Notes under the pieces: generated by a model | What the model saw: the letters and a program-made list of their open reading frames with translations, nothing else | The model's database searches: none | Told to the model about the DNA's origin: nothing | Shown: positions 17,580 to 26,215 of the stretch, in pieces | How positions within the stretch are numbered: the first letter of the stretch is position 1 | Layout: each line of letters opens with the position of its first letter | Source of the DNA: Amycolatopsis sp. NBC_01480 | Lineage (GTDB): Bacteria > Actinomycetota > Actinomycetes > Mycobacteriales > Pseudonocardiaceae | Reading direction: 5' to 3' | Length of the DNA stretch: 64,000 nt | Assembly (NCBI RefSeq): GCF_036227205.1 | Contig: NZ_CP109442.1 | Coordinates: 8,060,001 to 8,124,000 of the forward strand | Position numbers and translations under genes: made by a program

Positions 17580-18793
17580 CAGGCTCCTTCCCCGGCGGGT
17601 TCCCGCCGCAGCCTCGGCAGCCGCCACCCGGACTCGGCCAGCCGTCGCGCGCGCGACGAGAATACGGCGACCAGCGCTTCGAGCGGTCCGCGGCCGGCGG
17701 TGGCCCGCCAGGCCAGCCCGATCAGCAGCACCGCGACGGCCTGCACCAGGTACCCGGTGTCCGCGCTGTAGACGTCGTAGTCCGAGTTCAGGAACATGAT
17801 GTGCGCGGTGTAGAGCGTGAGCGTCATACTTCCCGCCGCGGCCAAGGGTTTCTGGACGGCGGCGATGATCCGCCGGGGCCACTTCGCGGTGACGTGCCCG
17901 GCCAGCAGCATCAGCCCGAGCAGCGCGACGGCGGCGCCGATGGTGCCCAGCAGGTCCGGCGTGGTGCTGGTGTGCGGCGCGTCCACGGCCAGCCACCACC
18001 AGGTGACGGTGGGGACGGTGCCGTCGCCGCCGAGGGCCAGCATCTCCTGGGTCTCCGGCGCGGTCAGGGTGCTCTGCGGGATGGTCGCGAGGATCTGCGT
18101 CAGGCCGCCGTAATGGTTGAGCAGCAACCAGGACGCGGTGGTCGCGGCGAGTGCGAGCGCGGTCCCGCCGGCCAGCAGCCAGGTCGCGACCTTGACCCGG
18201 GAGAGGGTCAGCCGGCCGAGGAAGATGCCGGCGCACAGGTAGGCCATCCACGGCAGCGCGGGGTATTCGCCGGTGATGGACAGCTCGGAGAGCAGGTCCA
18301 GCGGATGGTCCAGCAGGTAGCCGAGCGTCGGGTTCAGCAGCGTGGCCTCCGGCAGCCGCGCGAGCAGGAAGTGGCTGAGCACCGGCACCCCGCCGGCGAC
18401 GACGGCGCCGGTCATCGCGACCGCCCAGGTCGGCAGGAACACCACCGGGATCGCCAGCAGGAACATCACCGCGTAGTACGGCAGGATCACCGCGCCCAGC
18501 GACGCGTCGGTGTAGCCCAGCGCCAGCCCGATCGCGAGGATCGCCATCGCGCGGGCGGCCAGCGCGGCGATGGTCGGCAGCCCGTTGGCGGCGCGCACCC
18601 GGCGGCGGCCGGTCATGAACGCGATGCCGACCCCGGCCAGCACCGCGAACGTCGCCGCCGCGCGGCCGCCGAAAATAGCGAACGACAGGGTCGGGTGCCC
18701 CTGGGCGTCGGACTCGTACAGCGAGTGCACCGCCATCATGCCGAGCAGCGCGACGCCGCGGGTGGCGTCGACCCCGGCGAGCCGGGCCTTCAC
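17579..18793 (-). CDS. Multi-pass membrane acyltransferase-like protein (DUF418/DUF1624 type)
   Basis: A 404-residue polytopic membrane protein with about ten hydrophobic segments. The start RLAGVDATRGVALLGMMAVHSL is the signature of the heparan-alpha-glucosaminide N-acetyltransferase-like / DUF418 family, with the conserved Asp-Ala-Thr-Arg-Gly and a His in the first helix. Family members are thought to carry acyl groups across the membrane onto extracytoplasmic substrates. It lies between the two BPL_N genes, overlapping the upstream one by 4 bases (ATGA) and the downstream one by 1 base, so it belongs to the NRPS operon. It may acylate or export the peptide product. Confidence 0.75.
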   Translation of the reverse strand: MKARLAGVDATRGVALLGMMAVHSLYESDAQGHPTLSFAIFGGRAAATFAVLAGVGIAFMTGRRRVRAANGLPTIAALAARAMAILAIGLALGYTDASLGAVILPYYAVMFLLAIPVVFLPTWAVAMTGAVVAGGVPVLSHFLLARLPEATLLNPTLGYLLDHPLDLLSELSITGEYPALPWMAYLCAGIFLGRLTLSRVKVATWLLAGGTALALAATTASWLLLNHYGGLTQILATIPQSTLTAPETQEMLALGGDGTVPTVTWWWLAVDAPHTSTTPDLLGTIGAAVALLGLMLLAGHVTAKWPRRIIAAVQKPLAAAGSMTLTLYTAHIMFLNSDYDVYSADTGYLVQAVAVLLIGLAWRATAGRGPLEALVAVFSSRARRLAESGWRLPRLRREPAGEGA

Positions 18794-19458
18794 CGGCCGC
18801 TCGCCATCACGGCGTCGACCAGCTCGTGCGCCGCGGCCTGCCCGGGCGCGGGCACGGCGAGACCGGCGTCGGTGAACCAGTCTTCGGTGGCCTCCGGGTG
18901 CGGGCCCGCGACGCCGACCCGCCCGGCCCCGAACGGCACGGCCAGCGCGGCGATCAGGCCGTTGCGGTAGGTCGCGACCACGTCGGCTTCGGCGCCCTCG
19001 CGTAGCCAGAAGTACGGGCCGTCCTGGAAGAACAGCGTCCGGCGCCGGCCGCGCCAGCGGACGTCGATCAGCGCGTTGCCGTCGGTGTCCAGCTCGGCGT
19101 CTTCGGAGCCGATGTACTGGTCGGTGTCGCCGGGCAGCAGGTCGAATCCGGGTGTCGCGCCGGCGAGGTAACCGCCGAGGCAGAACCCGAGGTACCGTCC
19201 TCCTCCGCGGACGAAGGAACGTACGTCTTCGCTGTGCTTGCGCAGGTGCTTGAACGCCTTCTTCAACGTCCCGCCGCCCGGTTGCGCGTACAGCGTCGCG
19301 GTGTCCAAAGCGGACTGTCCCAACGGGATCCGCTCACGCGGCCCGACGTAGCGGACGTCGAACTCCCACGGGCTTTCGCGGAGGAATTTGGCGACGGCCT
19401 CCGGGCAGCCGTCCACTGTGGCCGGTCCTCGGTAGACGAGGGCGAGCGGCTGGCTCAC
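18790..19458 (-). CDS. Cytosolic BPL_N-domain, glutamine-amidotransferase-like protein
   Basis: A 222-residue soluble protein without signal peptide. It has the same class I amidotransferase core as its paralogue at 16830-17579, roughly half of positions being identical by eye: GFCLGGYLAG with the nucleophilic Cys, and GPHPEA with His and Glu. The GTG start at 19458 overlaps the NRPS stop by 4 bases (GTGA), and its own stop overlaps the next gene by 4 bases. A much longer open frame upstream is only a shadow of the NRPS gene. Pairing one cytosolic and one exported copy around a membrane acyltransferase suggests the same chemistry on both sides of the membrane. Confidence 0.8.
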   Translation of the reverse strand: MSQPLALVYRGPATVDGCPEAVAKFLRESPWEFDVRYVGPRERIPLGQSALDTATLYAQPGGGTLKKAFKHLRKHSEDVRSFVRGGGRYLGFCLGGYLAGATPGFDLLPGDTDQYIGSEDAELDTDGNALIDVRWRGRRRTLFFQDGPYFWLREGAEADVVATYRNGLIAALAVPFGAGRVGVAGPHPEATEDWFTDAGLAVPAPGQAAAHELVDAVMASGR

Positions 19459-22400
19459 GAGACGGCCCCTACTGCGCTCAGGCCCTGCGCGGGGATCCCG
19501 TGCCAGCGCGTGCCGGGCGGCAGGTGCTCGCCCTTCATCAGCAGCGACAGCGAACCCAGCGACACCTCCTCGCCGACCACGGCGTCGTACAGCACGATCG
19601 CGCGGGTGCCGACCGTCGCGCCGGGCTCCACGGTCACGTAGGACATCTTCATCACGCGGTCCTCGAAGAGGTGGGTCTGCAGGGAGGACTCGGTGCCGAC
19701 GCAGGCGTCGTCGCCGATCCGGACCAGGTCGAACTCGGTCAGGTAGGTGGTGCCGATCCAGGTCCGGCGCCCCACCGAGACGCCGAACCAGCGCAGCAGC
19801 GGCGGCAGGAACGGCGTGCCGACGAGCATCTCCATCCCGGCGGGGATCGCGGCGGCCTCGTACAGCCCGGTGACGAGCTCGGCGCGGCGGACGAACTTGC
19901 TCCACAGCGGCTCCACGCGCGGGCGGTAGCTGCCGATGAGATTCCGTTTCGTGGCCGCGCAGAACGCGATCACCGCGAGGCTCGCGGCGATCGCGACGAG
20001 CGGCGAGACGAACGCCGGGATGGGCAGGTCGTTGCCCTCGGCGAGCCCGGAGAGCGTGAGGAGGTACAGGTAGAAGCTCACGCCGAGCAGCGCGGCCGGC
20101 AATGTGGCGCGGCAGAACTCGACCGCCAGCCGATGCGCCACCACCGGGCGCGGCGGCCGGAACGTCTGCTCCTCCGGGAACGAGCCGCTGTCCTGGCGCT
20201 GCGGCAGGTGCATGGCCGGGGCGCCGAGCCACGACGTGCCGTCCGGCACCCCGTCGTGCGGCGGGACCGTGCTGACGCCGACCAGGGAGCCGTCGCCGAG
20301 GCGGGAGCCCGCCGGGACGAAAGCGGCGTTGCCGATGAACGCCCGGCTGCCCACGACGGTCGGCAGGAATGCCATCCGCCCGTTGGCGAACGTCGCGCAG
20401 CCGACGCTGGCCATGTCCGCGACGAAGCTCTCGTCGCCCAGCGTCAGCAGGTCCGGGTCGAGGTGCGCGGCGGTCGAGACCTCGGCGCGACGGCCGATGC
20501 GGGCGCCGAGCAGGCGCAGCCACGGCGTCGTGTACAGCGTGGCGTACAACGAGTTCGTGAATTGGAGGCTGAACTCCAGCAGCTTGTCCGAGACCCACTT
20601 GCGCACGCCCAGCCAGGTCCGCACCGGGTGGATGCCGACCGGGACGCGGGGGAGCACCAGGCGCTTGCCGGCCGCGACGACTACGCACACGGTGACCACG
20701 AAGACCGGCCCGGCGGCGAGCGTGGCGACGATCCCGGCGAGGACGCCGTAGTTCAGCAGCGCCCACCAGACCAGCGCGACGCCGGGGATGATCATCGCGA
20801 TCGCGCCGACCTCCAGGCCGAGCAGCCCGGCGAAAGCGGCGAGGTAGTGGTCGAAGCGCCAGCCGCGCATCCGGCTTTCGGCGGCCAGCATGGTTTCCGT
20901 GGCCCGTTCGAGCTTCGCTGCCGGCTCGGCCGGTGAGCCGCTCCAGCGTTGCCCGGCCGGGATCGTGCCGCCCTCGCCGAGCACGGACTGCTCACCGAGC
21001 GCGGCGCCCGCCTCCAGCGTCGACCCGGGCTCGAGGACCGCGTTCGCCCCGACGAAGACGTTGTCGCCGACGGTGATCGGCGCGACCGTGACCCAGCCGT
21101 CGGCCACGCGCCACGGCCGAAGCACCACGCCGTAACCGATCGAGGCGTTGCGGCCGATGCGCACCAGCGGCGGCAGGGTGATCGAGCTGGTCGCGATCGT
21201 GCTGCGGCCGCCGACGCGCGCGCCGAGCAGCCGCAGGTACGCCGGCATCAGCGGGGAGCCGCTGACCACCGGCATCGGGCCGATCGCGAGGATCAGGTCC
21301 AGCAGCCACAGCCGCAGGTACGTCGGACCCCACAGCCGGTACCGGCCCGGCCGGATCCCGGCGGCCAGCGGCCGGGCCAGCAGCAGCGGCACCAGCCAGC
21401 GCACGCCCAGGTAGCTGACCAGGATCGCGATCAGCAGCTGCACCAGCACCGCCACCGACACGTCACCGTCGTTCTGGGTGTACACATAGGACACCGGCAG
21501 GGTGATCACCAGCAGCAGCAGGTAGATCGCGACGAGCTGGAAGACCCCGGCCCCGGCGATCCGGCGGCCGCGGTGGCGGATCGCCGCCGGGCGCTCGGGC
21601 ACCTCGGCCGCGGGACGTCCGGTATCCGCGAGCAGCGTGGCCATCCCGCGGACCGTCGGGTGTGAGTAGAGGTCCCGCACGGCGGTGTTCGCCCCGGCGG
21701 GCTGCTGCCGTAGCGCGGAGACGACCCGCGCGGCCAGCAGCGAGTGGCCGTCGAGGTCGGCGAAGAAGTCCGCCTCCACCGAAAGGCTGTCCTCCTCGAT
21801 GCCGAACACCTGGGCCCAGGCCGCGCGGACCTGCGTTTCGAGTTCGTTCGCGGGCGGCACGACCGGGCCGCTGGTGAACGCGAGCCGCCGTCCGGTCGGC
21901 GCCGGGAGCCGCGGCCGGTCCACCTTGCCGCTGGGCATGACCGGGAGCGCGTCGAGGAAGTCGAGGTAACCGGGGACCATGTAGCCGGGCAGCCGGTCGC
22001 GCGCGGCCGCGTGCAGCCGCCGGACCAGCTCCTCGCCCCGGTCTCCGTTGCCGCACACCACATACGCGACCAGCTCCGGCTCGCCGTCCTCGGTCACCGG
22101 CTTCATCGCGGCGACCGCCTCGGTGATGTCCGGGTCCTCCATCAGGACGCTCTCGATCTCGCCGAGATCGACCCGGTGGCCGCGGATCTTGACCTCGGCG
22201 TCGGACCGGCCGAGGTACTCGACGTCCCCGTCGGCGGTCCAGCGGCCCAGGTCGCCGGTCCGGTACAGGCGCCCGCCGGGGTACTCGATGAACCGGTCCG
22301 CGGTCAGCTCCGGGCGCCCGACGTAGCCGCGCGCGACGCCGGGGCCGCCGAGGCAGATCTCGCCGACTTCGCCGTCGGGCACCGGCATGCGGTCTTCGTC

Positions 22401-23498
22401 CAGCAGCACGACCGAGTAAGTCGGCAGCGGCTTGCCGATGGTCACCGGCCGGCCGGGCAGCAGCTCGCACCAGGTGGCGGTGACGGTGGCCTCGGTCGGG
22501 CCGTAGGTGTTGAGGATCCGCCGGCCGGGGCGGCTCCAGCGGTCGACCAGCTGGCCCGGGCAGGCCTCGCCGCCGACCAGGATCCCGCGCAGGAGCGGGA
22601 GTTCACGCGGGATCGTGGCCAGCAGCGTCGGCACGCAGTAGAGCATCGTGACCCGGGCCGACTCGAGGAAGTCGGCCAGCTCGCCGCCGAGCCGGCGCGA
22701 GTCGTTCGGGCCGGCCACCAGCGTCGCGCCGACCGACCAGGTCGGCCAGATCTCCTCGATGGAGAAGTCGAAGGAGATCGTCATGCCCTGGTAGACGCGG
22801 TCGGTCTCGCGCACGTCGTAGATCCGCGGGACGACGTCGAGGAAGTTGGTGATGCTGGACTGCGCGACCTCGACGCCCTTGGGCCGGCCGCTGGAGCCGG
22901 AGGTGTAGATGACGTAGGCGACCGGGTCTTCGTCGTCGTGGGCTTGGAGTTCGGCGCTTTCGGGCCGGTGCGCCGGTGCCGCGGCGAGGACGTCGGCCGC
23001 GGTGTCCAGTTCCAGCACCGCGCAGCCGACCTCGGCCGCCCGCACCGCGTCGGCGGCCAGATCGGCGGTGGTCAGCAGCAGGTCGACCCCGGCGTCCTCC
23101 GTGATGTAAGCGATCCGGTCCGGCGGCGAGGCCGGGTCGATCGGCACGAAGGCGCCGCCGGCTTTCCCGGCTGCCAGCAGCGAAACGTACGTGTCGAGCG
23201 AGCGCCGCACGAGGATCGCGATCCGCGCGCCGGTGCCGAGCCGTTCACGGAGGTGGTGGGCGAGCCGGTTCGCGCGGGCGTCCAGTTCGGCGTACGTGAC
23301 GGTGGTGCCTTCGCAGTCGACTGCGAAGGCACCCGGAACCCGGTCCGCGGTGGCTTCGAAGACGTGGTGGAGTCGTCTTCGGGGCGCGGCGCGGGGAAAA
23401 TCGGGAATAACGGAAGTATCGGGAACAAGTGCCGGTGGGTCGAGTTCCGAATTGAGGTCCAGCTCGATCCCGGCGATTCCCTGATACACGAAACCCAT
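19455..23498 (-). CDS. Pls/PosA-family single-module NRPS with membrane terminal domain
   Basis: About 1347 residues, close to the 1319 of epsilon-poly-L-lysine synthetase (Pls). Order: adenylation domain (YVIYTSGSSGRPKGVEV, NTYGPTEATVTATW, LYRTGDLGRW, MPSGKVDRPRL); carrier domain with phosphopantetheine Ser near 586 (DLDGHSLLAAR); then the Pls-type terminal region with six or so membrane helices and three repeated soluble parts containing left-handed beta-helix hexapeptides (IGRNASIGYGVVL, ITVGDNVFVGANAVL). No condensation or thioesterase domain is present. In Pls this layout makes isopeptide-linked homopolymers. By eye the A-domain code is about D-F-E-Y-I-V-T-V-T-K; the acidic residue would suit a cationic amino acid. 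Start: ATG 23498 has GAGGGG just upstream; ATGs at 23537, 23600 and 23624 are alternatives. First gene of a four-gene operon. Confidence 0.85.
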   Translation of the reverse strand: MGFVYQGIAGIELDLNSELDPPALVPDTSVIPDFPRAAPRRRLHHVFEATADRVPGAFAVDCEGTTVTYAELDARANRLAHHLRERLGTGARIAILVRRSLDTYVSLLAAGKAGGAFVPIDPASPPDRIAYITEDAGVDLLLTTADLAADAVRAAEVGCAVLELDTAADVLAAAPAHRPESAELQAHDDEDPVAYVIYTSGSSGRPKGVEVAQSSITNFLDVVPRIYDVRETDRVYQGMTISFDFSIEEIWPTWSVGATLVAGPNDSRRLGGELADFLESARVTMLYCVPTLLATIPRELPLLRGILVGGEACPGQLVDRWSRPGRRILNTYGPTEATVTATWCELLPGRPVTIGKPLPTYSVVLLDEDRMPVPDGEVGEICLGGPGVARGYVGRPELTADRFIEYPGGRLYRTGDLGRWTADGDVEYLGRSDAEVKIRGHRVDLGEIESVLMEDPDITEAVAAMKPVTEDGEPELVAYVVCGNGDRGEELVRRLHAAARDRLPGYMVPGYLDFLDALPVMPSGKVDRPRLPAPTGRRLAFTSGPVVPPANELETQVRAAWAQVFGIEEDSLSVEADFFADLDGHSLLAARVVSALRQQPAGANTAVRDLYSHPTVRGMATLLADTGRPAAEVPERPAAIRHRGRRIAGAGVFQLVAIYLLLLVITLPVSYVYTQNDGDVSVAVLVQLLIAILVSYLGVRWLVPLLLARPLAAGIRPGRYRLWGPTYLRLWLLDLILAIGPMPVVSGSPLMPAYLRLLGARVGGRSTIATSSITLPPLVRIGRNASIGYGVVLRPWRVADGWVTVAPITVGDNVFVGANAVLEPGSTLEAGAALGEQSVLGEGGTIPAGQRWSGSPAEPAAKLERATETMLAAESRMRGWRFDHYLAAFAGLLGLEVGAIAMIIPGVALVWWALLNYGVLAGIVATLAAGPVFVVTVCVVVAAGKRLVLPRVPVGIHPVRTWLGVRKWVSDKLLEFSLQFTNSLYATLYTTPWLRLLGARIGRRAEVSTAAHLDPDLLTLGDESFVADMASVGCATFANGRMAFLPTVVGSRAFIGNAAFVPAGSRLGDGSLVGVSTVPPHDGVPDGTSWLGAPAMHLPQRQDSGSFPEEQTFRPPRPVVAHRLAVEFCRATLPAALLGVSFYLYLLTLSGLAEGNDLPIPAFVSPLVAIAASLAVIAFCAATKRNLIGSYRPRVEPLWSKFVRRAELVTGLYEAAAIPAGMEMLVGTPFLPPLLRWFGVSVGRRTWIGTTYLTEFDLVRIGDDACVGTESSLQTHLFEDRVMKMSYVTVEPGATVGTRAIVLYDAVVGEEVSLGSLSLLMKGEHLPPGTRWHGIPAQGLSAVGAVS

Positions 23499-24881
23499 GC
23501 CCCTCGTCGGTGGAATTCGGTCGACGACAGTCCCCATCGAGATTTCATTCGTCGGTGTTACAGGCCGGAGAAGATCTCGGAAAGTCGTCGGCGCGAGCAT
23601 AGGGGTCACCCGGATCAGCACCAACGGCGCCCGGTCGGGTGAGATCGGTCGTTACGCCTGGTTGTCACCGGTTCGGCCTGGCTGAGTGCCTCGCGAATCC
23701 GATCGCGTTAGGTGACAATTTTGCCGGTAGTTGGCCTGGGGGTCAGATTGTGCGGCCGGGAAAACGGTCGGGGAAACGTTCGGGAAACCGCGTTAAAGCA
23801 GGTACGCGCGATTTGCTGTGTCCGGCCTGTGAAAGCCTGTGTGCCGGCTGTGGGTGCGGTGAGTGACCGTCCGATCGCGCGGCGGGTGCGAGCTGGTAAC
23901 GGAGGTCGGTGGGGAAGATCACTGCTTGTGGCGAGTCCGTGCTCGGGGTTCCCGGTCAGTGGTCATCGAGGATGTCGGACTTGCACGCCATCCGCGCGGC
24001 TCTTCCCGGGCGACGTGACGAGCGGCCGCACCGGTCCGGCTGCGGCGCCGGGACTGGGACTGGGCACATGCTGCGACGCACAGGCTCGCGGCGCACGGCC
24101 TTCCGTCGACGGGAGCACCTGACTGTCGGACCCGCCGCGACCCATCCGGAGCTGCTCGCTCTATCGGGGTGCCGCACGTCCTCCAATCGCGGGCGATGTG
24201 CGCCGGCGGTCGCGGCAGCCCGCTGGGCATGGCCGACGCTGGACCCCGACCCGGTTCGAAGCGGCGCAGTGGCCCGGGAGCTGTCATCGGGCGACCATCG
24301 CCGCAGGATACGAGGCGCGCCGCGAGCGAAAGCTGCCCCCGGCGGTAGCGCCAGGCTCCGTTCACCTTTTCATCGGCAATAGCGGACGTTCGCGAGGAAA
24401 TGTCGGCATATTCGCCTGGTTGCCGGGTTTGTCAGCCGGATAAAAGCCGCCACCGGAGGCCGCGCGAAAGCGAGATTCGGGCCTTTTCGCAGTTCGGAAG
24501 TCGATCGTCCCAGTGGTTTCAGGTGTGCTGCTTGGACAAGACACGCAGCAGGAACGATTGCCCTGCAACGGACAACGGCCGTGAAACGGCCAGAGCGGTC
24601 GCGATCGGCGGCGTCGTCCGAGGGCGTGGTGGCCCGTTTCTGGCCGGGTGATTGCCCTGCTGTGTCGGCAATCTGCCTGATTGGTTAATTCGCCACGGCG
24701 AAGGTTATCTACCGGCAAATTTCCGACATATTCCTACGGTAGTAGGTGGTGATCACGCGCGGCCGGGGCTGATCCTTTGCGCACCTCGGGCGCGGATATC
24801 GCGCTCGGGACGTCCGTCCCCACCGTCGAGTCCGGCGCCGGTCCTTTGTGTCCGGAATCGGCCGGCTCGGAAGGAGTTCCG
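23499..24881. other. Gene-poor 1.4 kb region upstream of the NRPS operon
   Basis: No gene can be supported on either strand. Open frames of 60-160 codons exist but have random-looking, Arg/Pro/Ser-rich products and no ribosome binding sites. Local GC falls near 24360-24760. The left end should carry the promoter of the minus-strand NRPS operon; the right end has a possible promoter for the plus-strand secreted gene (TTGGTT near 24680, 18-base spacer, TTATCT). A run of GGGAAAC repeats lies at 23758-23788. Confidence 0.45.
23758..23788. repeat. Three GGGAAA(A)C repeats
   Basis: GGGAAAAC at 23758, GGGAAAC at 23771 and GGGAAAC at 23782, spaced 13 and 11 bases, about 270 bases before the NRPS start. 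They may be protein-binding iterons; no other explanation is visible. Confidence 0.35.
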
Positions 24882-25424
24882 ATGTCGATTTCCCTGCTGC
24901 GCGCAGCCGCCCCGGTCGCGGCCCTGGCCGTCGCCGTGGTGCTGACCGCTCCGGCCGCGGAGGCCGCCCCGGTCGCCGCCGCGTCGCCGTCGGCGTCGTG
25001 CTCGCAGTCCTATCTGCCGCTGCCCGATCCCGCTTGCACGCCGGGCGTGACCAATCCGGACGTCACCCAGTCCACCATCAACTCGACGATCTGCGTGTCC
25101 GGCTGGACGTCCACGATCCGTCCGCCCACGTCGTACACCAACCCCCTGAAGGTGCAGGGAATCGCGGACTACGGCTACAGCGACACCAGCCTCGCCGATT
25201 ACGAAGAGGACCACTTCCTGCCGCTCGAGCTCGGTGGTTCGCCGCGCGATCCGAAGAACTTGTGGCCGGAGCCGCACTCGGGGAGCAAGAACTCCTACAG
25301 CAAGGATTCCGTCGAAAACGCGGTCAAGAAGGCGGTCTGCGCCGGCCAAGCGACCCTTTCCGCCGCCCAGCACGCGATGCTGACCGACTGGACCACCGCC
25401 GAGTCCGTGCTCGGCATCGGCTGA
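24882..25424 (+). CDS. Secreted HNH-nuclease-like protein
   Basis: A 180-residue exported protein with a classic signal peptide (about 1-28, cleaved near AEA-AP) and a compact C-terminal domain. The motif EEDHFLPLELGGSPRDPKNLWPEP resembles the core of HNH-type endonucleases (Asp-His, then Pro-Leu-x-LGG and Asn-Leu-Trp). Cysteines at SASCSQ, PACTPG, TICVSG and AVCAGQ could form disulfides, fitting an extracellular enzyme. The ATG at 24882 has AAGGAG five bases upstream. Nuclease activity is inferred from the motif alone; no immunity gene is visible, which a secreted enzyme would not need. Confidence 0.75.
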   Translation: MSISLLRAAAPVAALAVAVVLTAPAAEAAPVAAASPSASCSQSYLPLPDPACTPGVTNPDVTQSTINSTICVSGWTSTIRPPTSYTNPLKVQGIADYGYSDTSLADYEEDHFLPLELGGSPRDPKNLWPEPHSGSKNSYSKDSVENAVKKAVCAGQATLSAAQHAMLTDWTTAESVLGIG

Positions 25425-25536
25425 TCCCGGCGCGGCCCGCTGCCGGTGCTGTCCACTGTGGATCGTTCCGGCCGGGGGCCGTCCCGGCTCGGGGTGGCGC
25501 CGATTCCGCGGGCGATCTCGTCGTTACCATTCGCCC

Positions 25537-26133
25537 ATGATCTGGGTGCGGACGGTGCTGACCACGCTGGTGATACTCGCGGCGACCTGGCTCGGCGTCG
25601 CGCTGGACGTGTTCCAGGGCAGTGGCGGCACGCTGCTGATCTGGCTCAGCGCGGTGCTGATCCTCGTGCTCCCGGCGATCCTGGCCCGGGCCGGGGTGAT
25701 CGCCCTGCTGGGCCTCTTCGTCGCCGGGCTGCACGTGGTGATGATCTTCATGACGGGGTTCTCCGGGATCAACGGCCTGATCCTGGAGACGCGTGGTGTG
25801 CAGGTGCAGGCCAGGGCAACCGGCTACACCACCAGCTGGACCGAGGAGCAGTTCTCGGCGCCGAGCAAGTACACACGGAACGCGCTGGTCGTCGTCACGC
25901 CGGACGGGCAGCGTGGCATCGTGGCCGTGAACGGCGACAAGCCGGGCAAGACGGTCGAAGTGGTCGCCGACCCGGCGGCGGTGGTGAGCCTGCATCGGCC
26001 CGATGAGATCGACTTGGGCGTGAGCGTCGGCACCGCGATCGTCGACCTGCTGATGATCTTCGGATGGGTCTGCTACGCGGCCCGGTTGCCGTTCAAGCCC
26101 CGTCGCCCGGCCGGCAAGGTGCCGGCGGAGTAG
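25537..26133 (+). CDS. Small integral membrane protein, function unknown
   Basis: A 198-residue protein with three closely spaced N-terminal transmembrane helices (about 1-25, 30-50, 52-75), a 75-residue hydrophilic beta-rich loop probably outside the membrane, and a final helix near 165-185 followed by a basic tail. I do not recognise a family. No ribosome binding site is obvious at ATG 25537, but good codon bias and the membrane pattern support a real gene. It stands between the secreted HNH-like gene and the convergent monooxygenase gene, with no operon partner. Confidence 0.65.
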   Translation: MIWVRTVLTTLVILAATWLGVALDVFQGSGGTLLIWLSAVLILVLPAILARAGVIALLGLFVAGLHVVMIFMTGFSGINGLILETRGVQVQARATGYTTSWTEEQFSAPSKYTRNALVVVTPDGQRGIVAVNGDKPGKTVEVVADPAAVVSLHRPDEIDLGVSVGTAIVDLLMIFGWVCYAARLPFKPRRPAGKVPAE

Positions 26134-26215
26134 CGGTCCCCGGCGGACCGTCCGAAGTGGACCGGCCGGGAGTGCGGGCGGCCCCGGCCAAGAGGGGGCT
26201 GCCCGCACTCCGGGG

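Noticed and set aside
18790..20766. 658-codon frame as a giant version of the BPL_N protein
   Set aside because: Upstream part is out of frame within the NRPS; GTG 19458 with GTGA overlap is the natural start.
23639..23866. 75-codon frame ending in a Cys cluster (CPACESLCAGCGCGE)
   Set aside because: Looks zinc-ribbon-like but has no ribosome binding site, abrupt composition and no partner; cysteines arise from a TGT/TGC-rich run.
24362..24718. 118-codon minus-strand frame in the gene-poor region
   Set aside because: Product has no hydrophobic core or known motif and codon positions show no GC bias.
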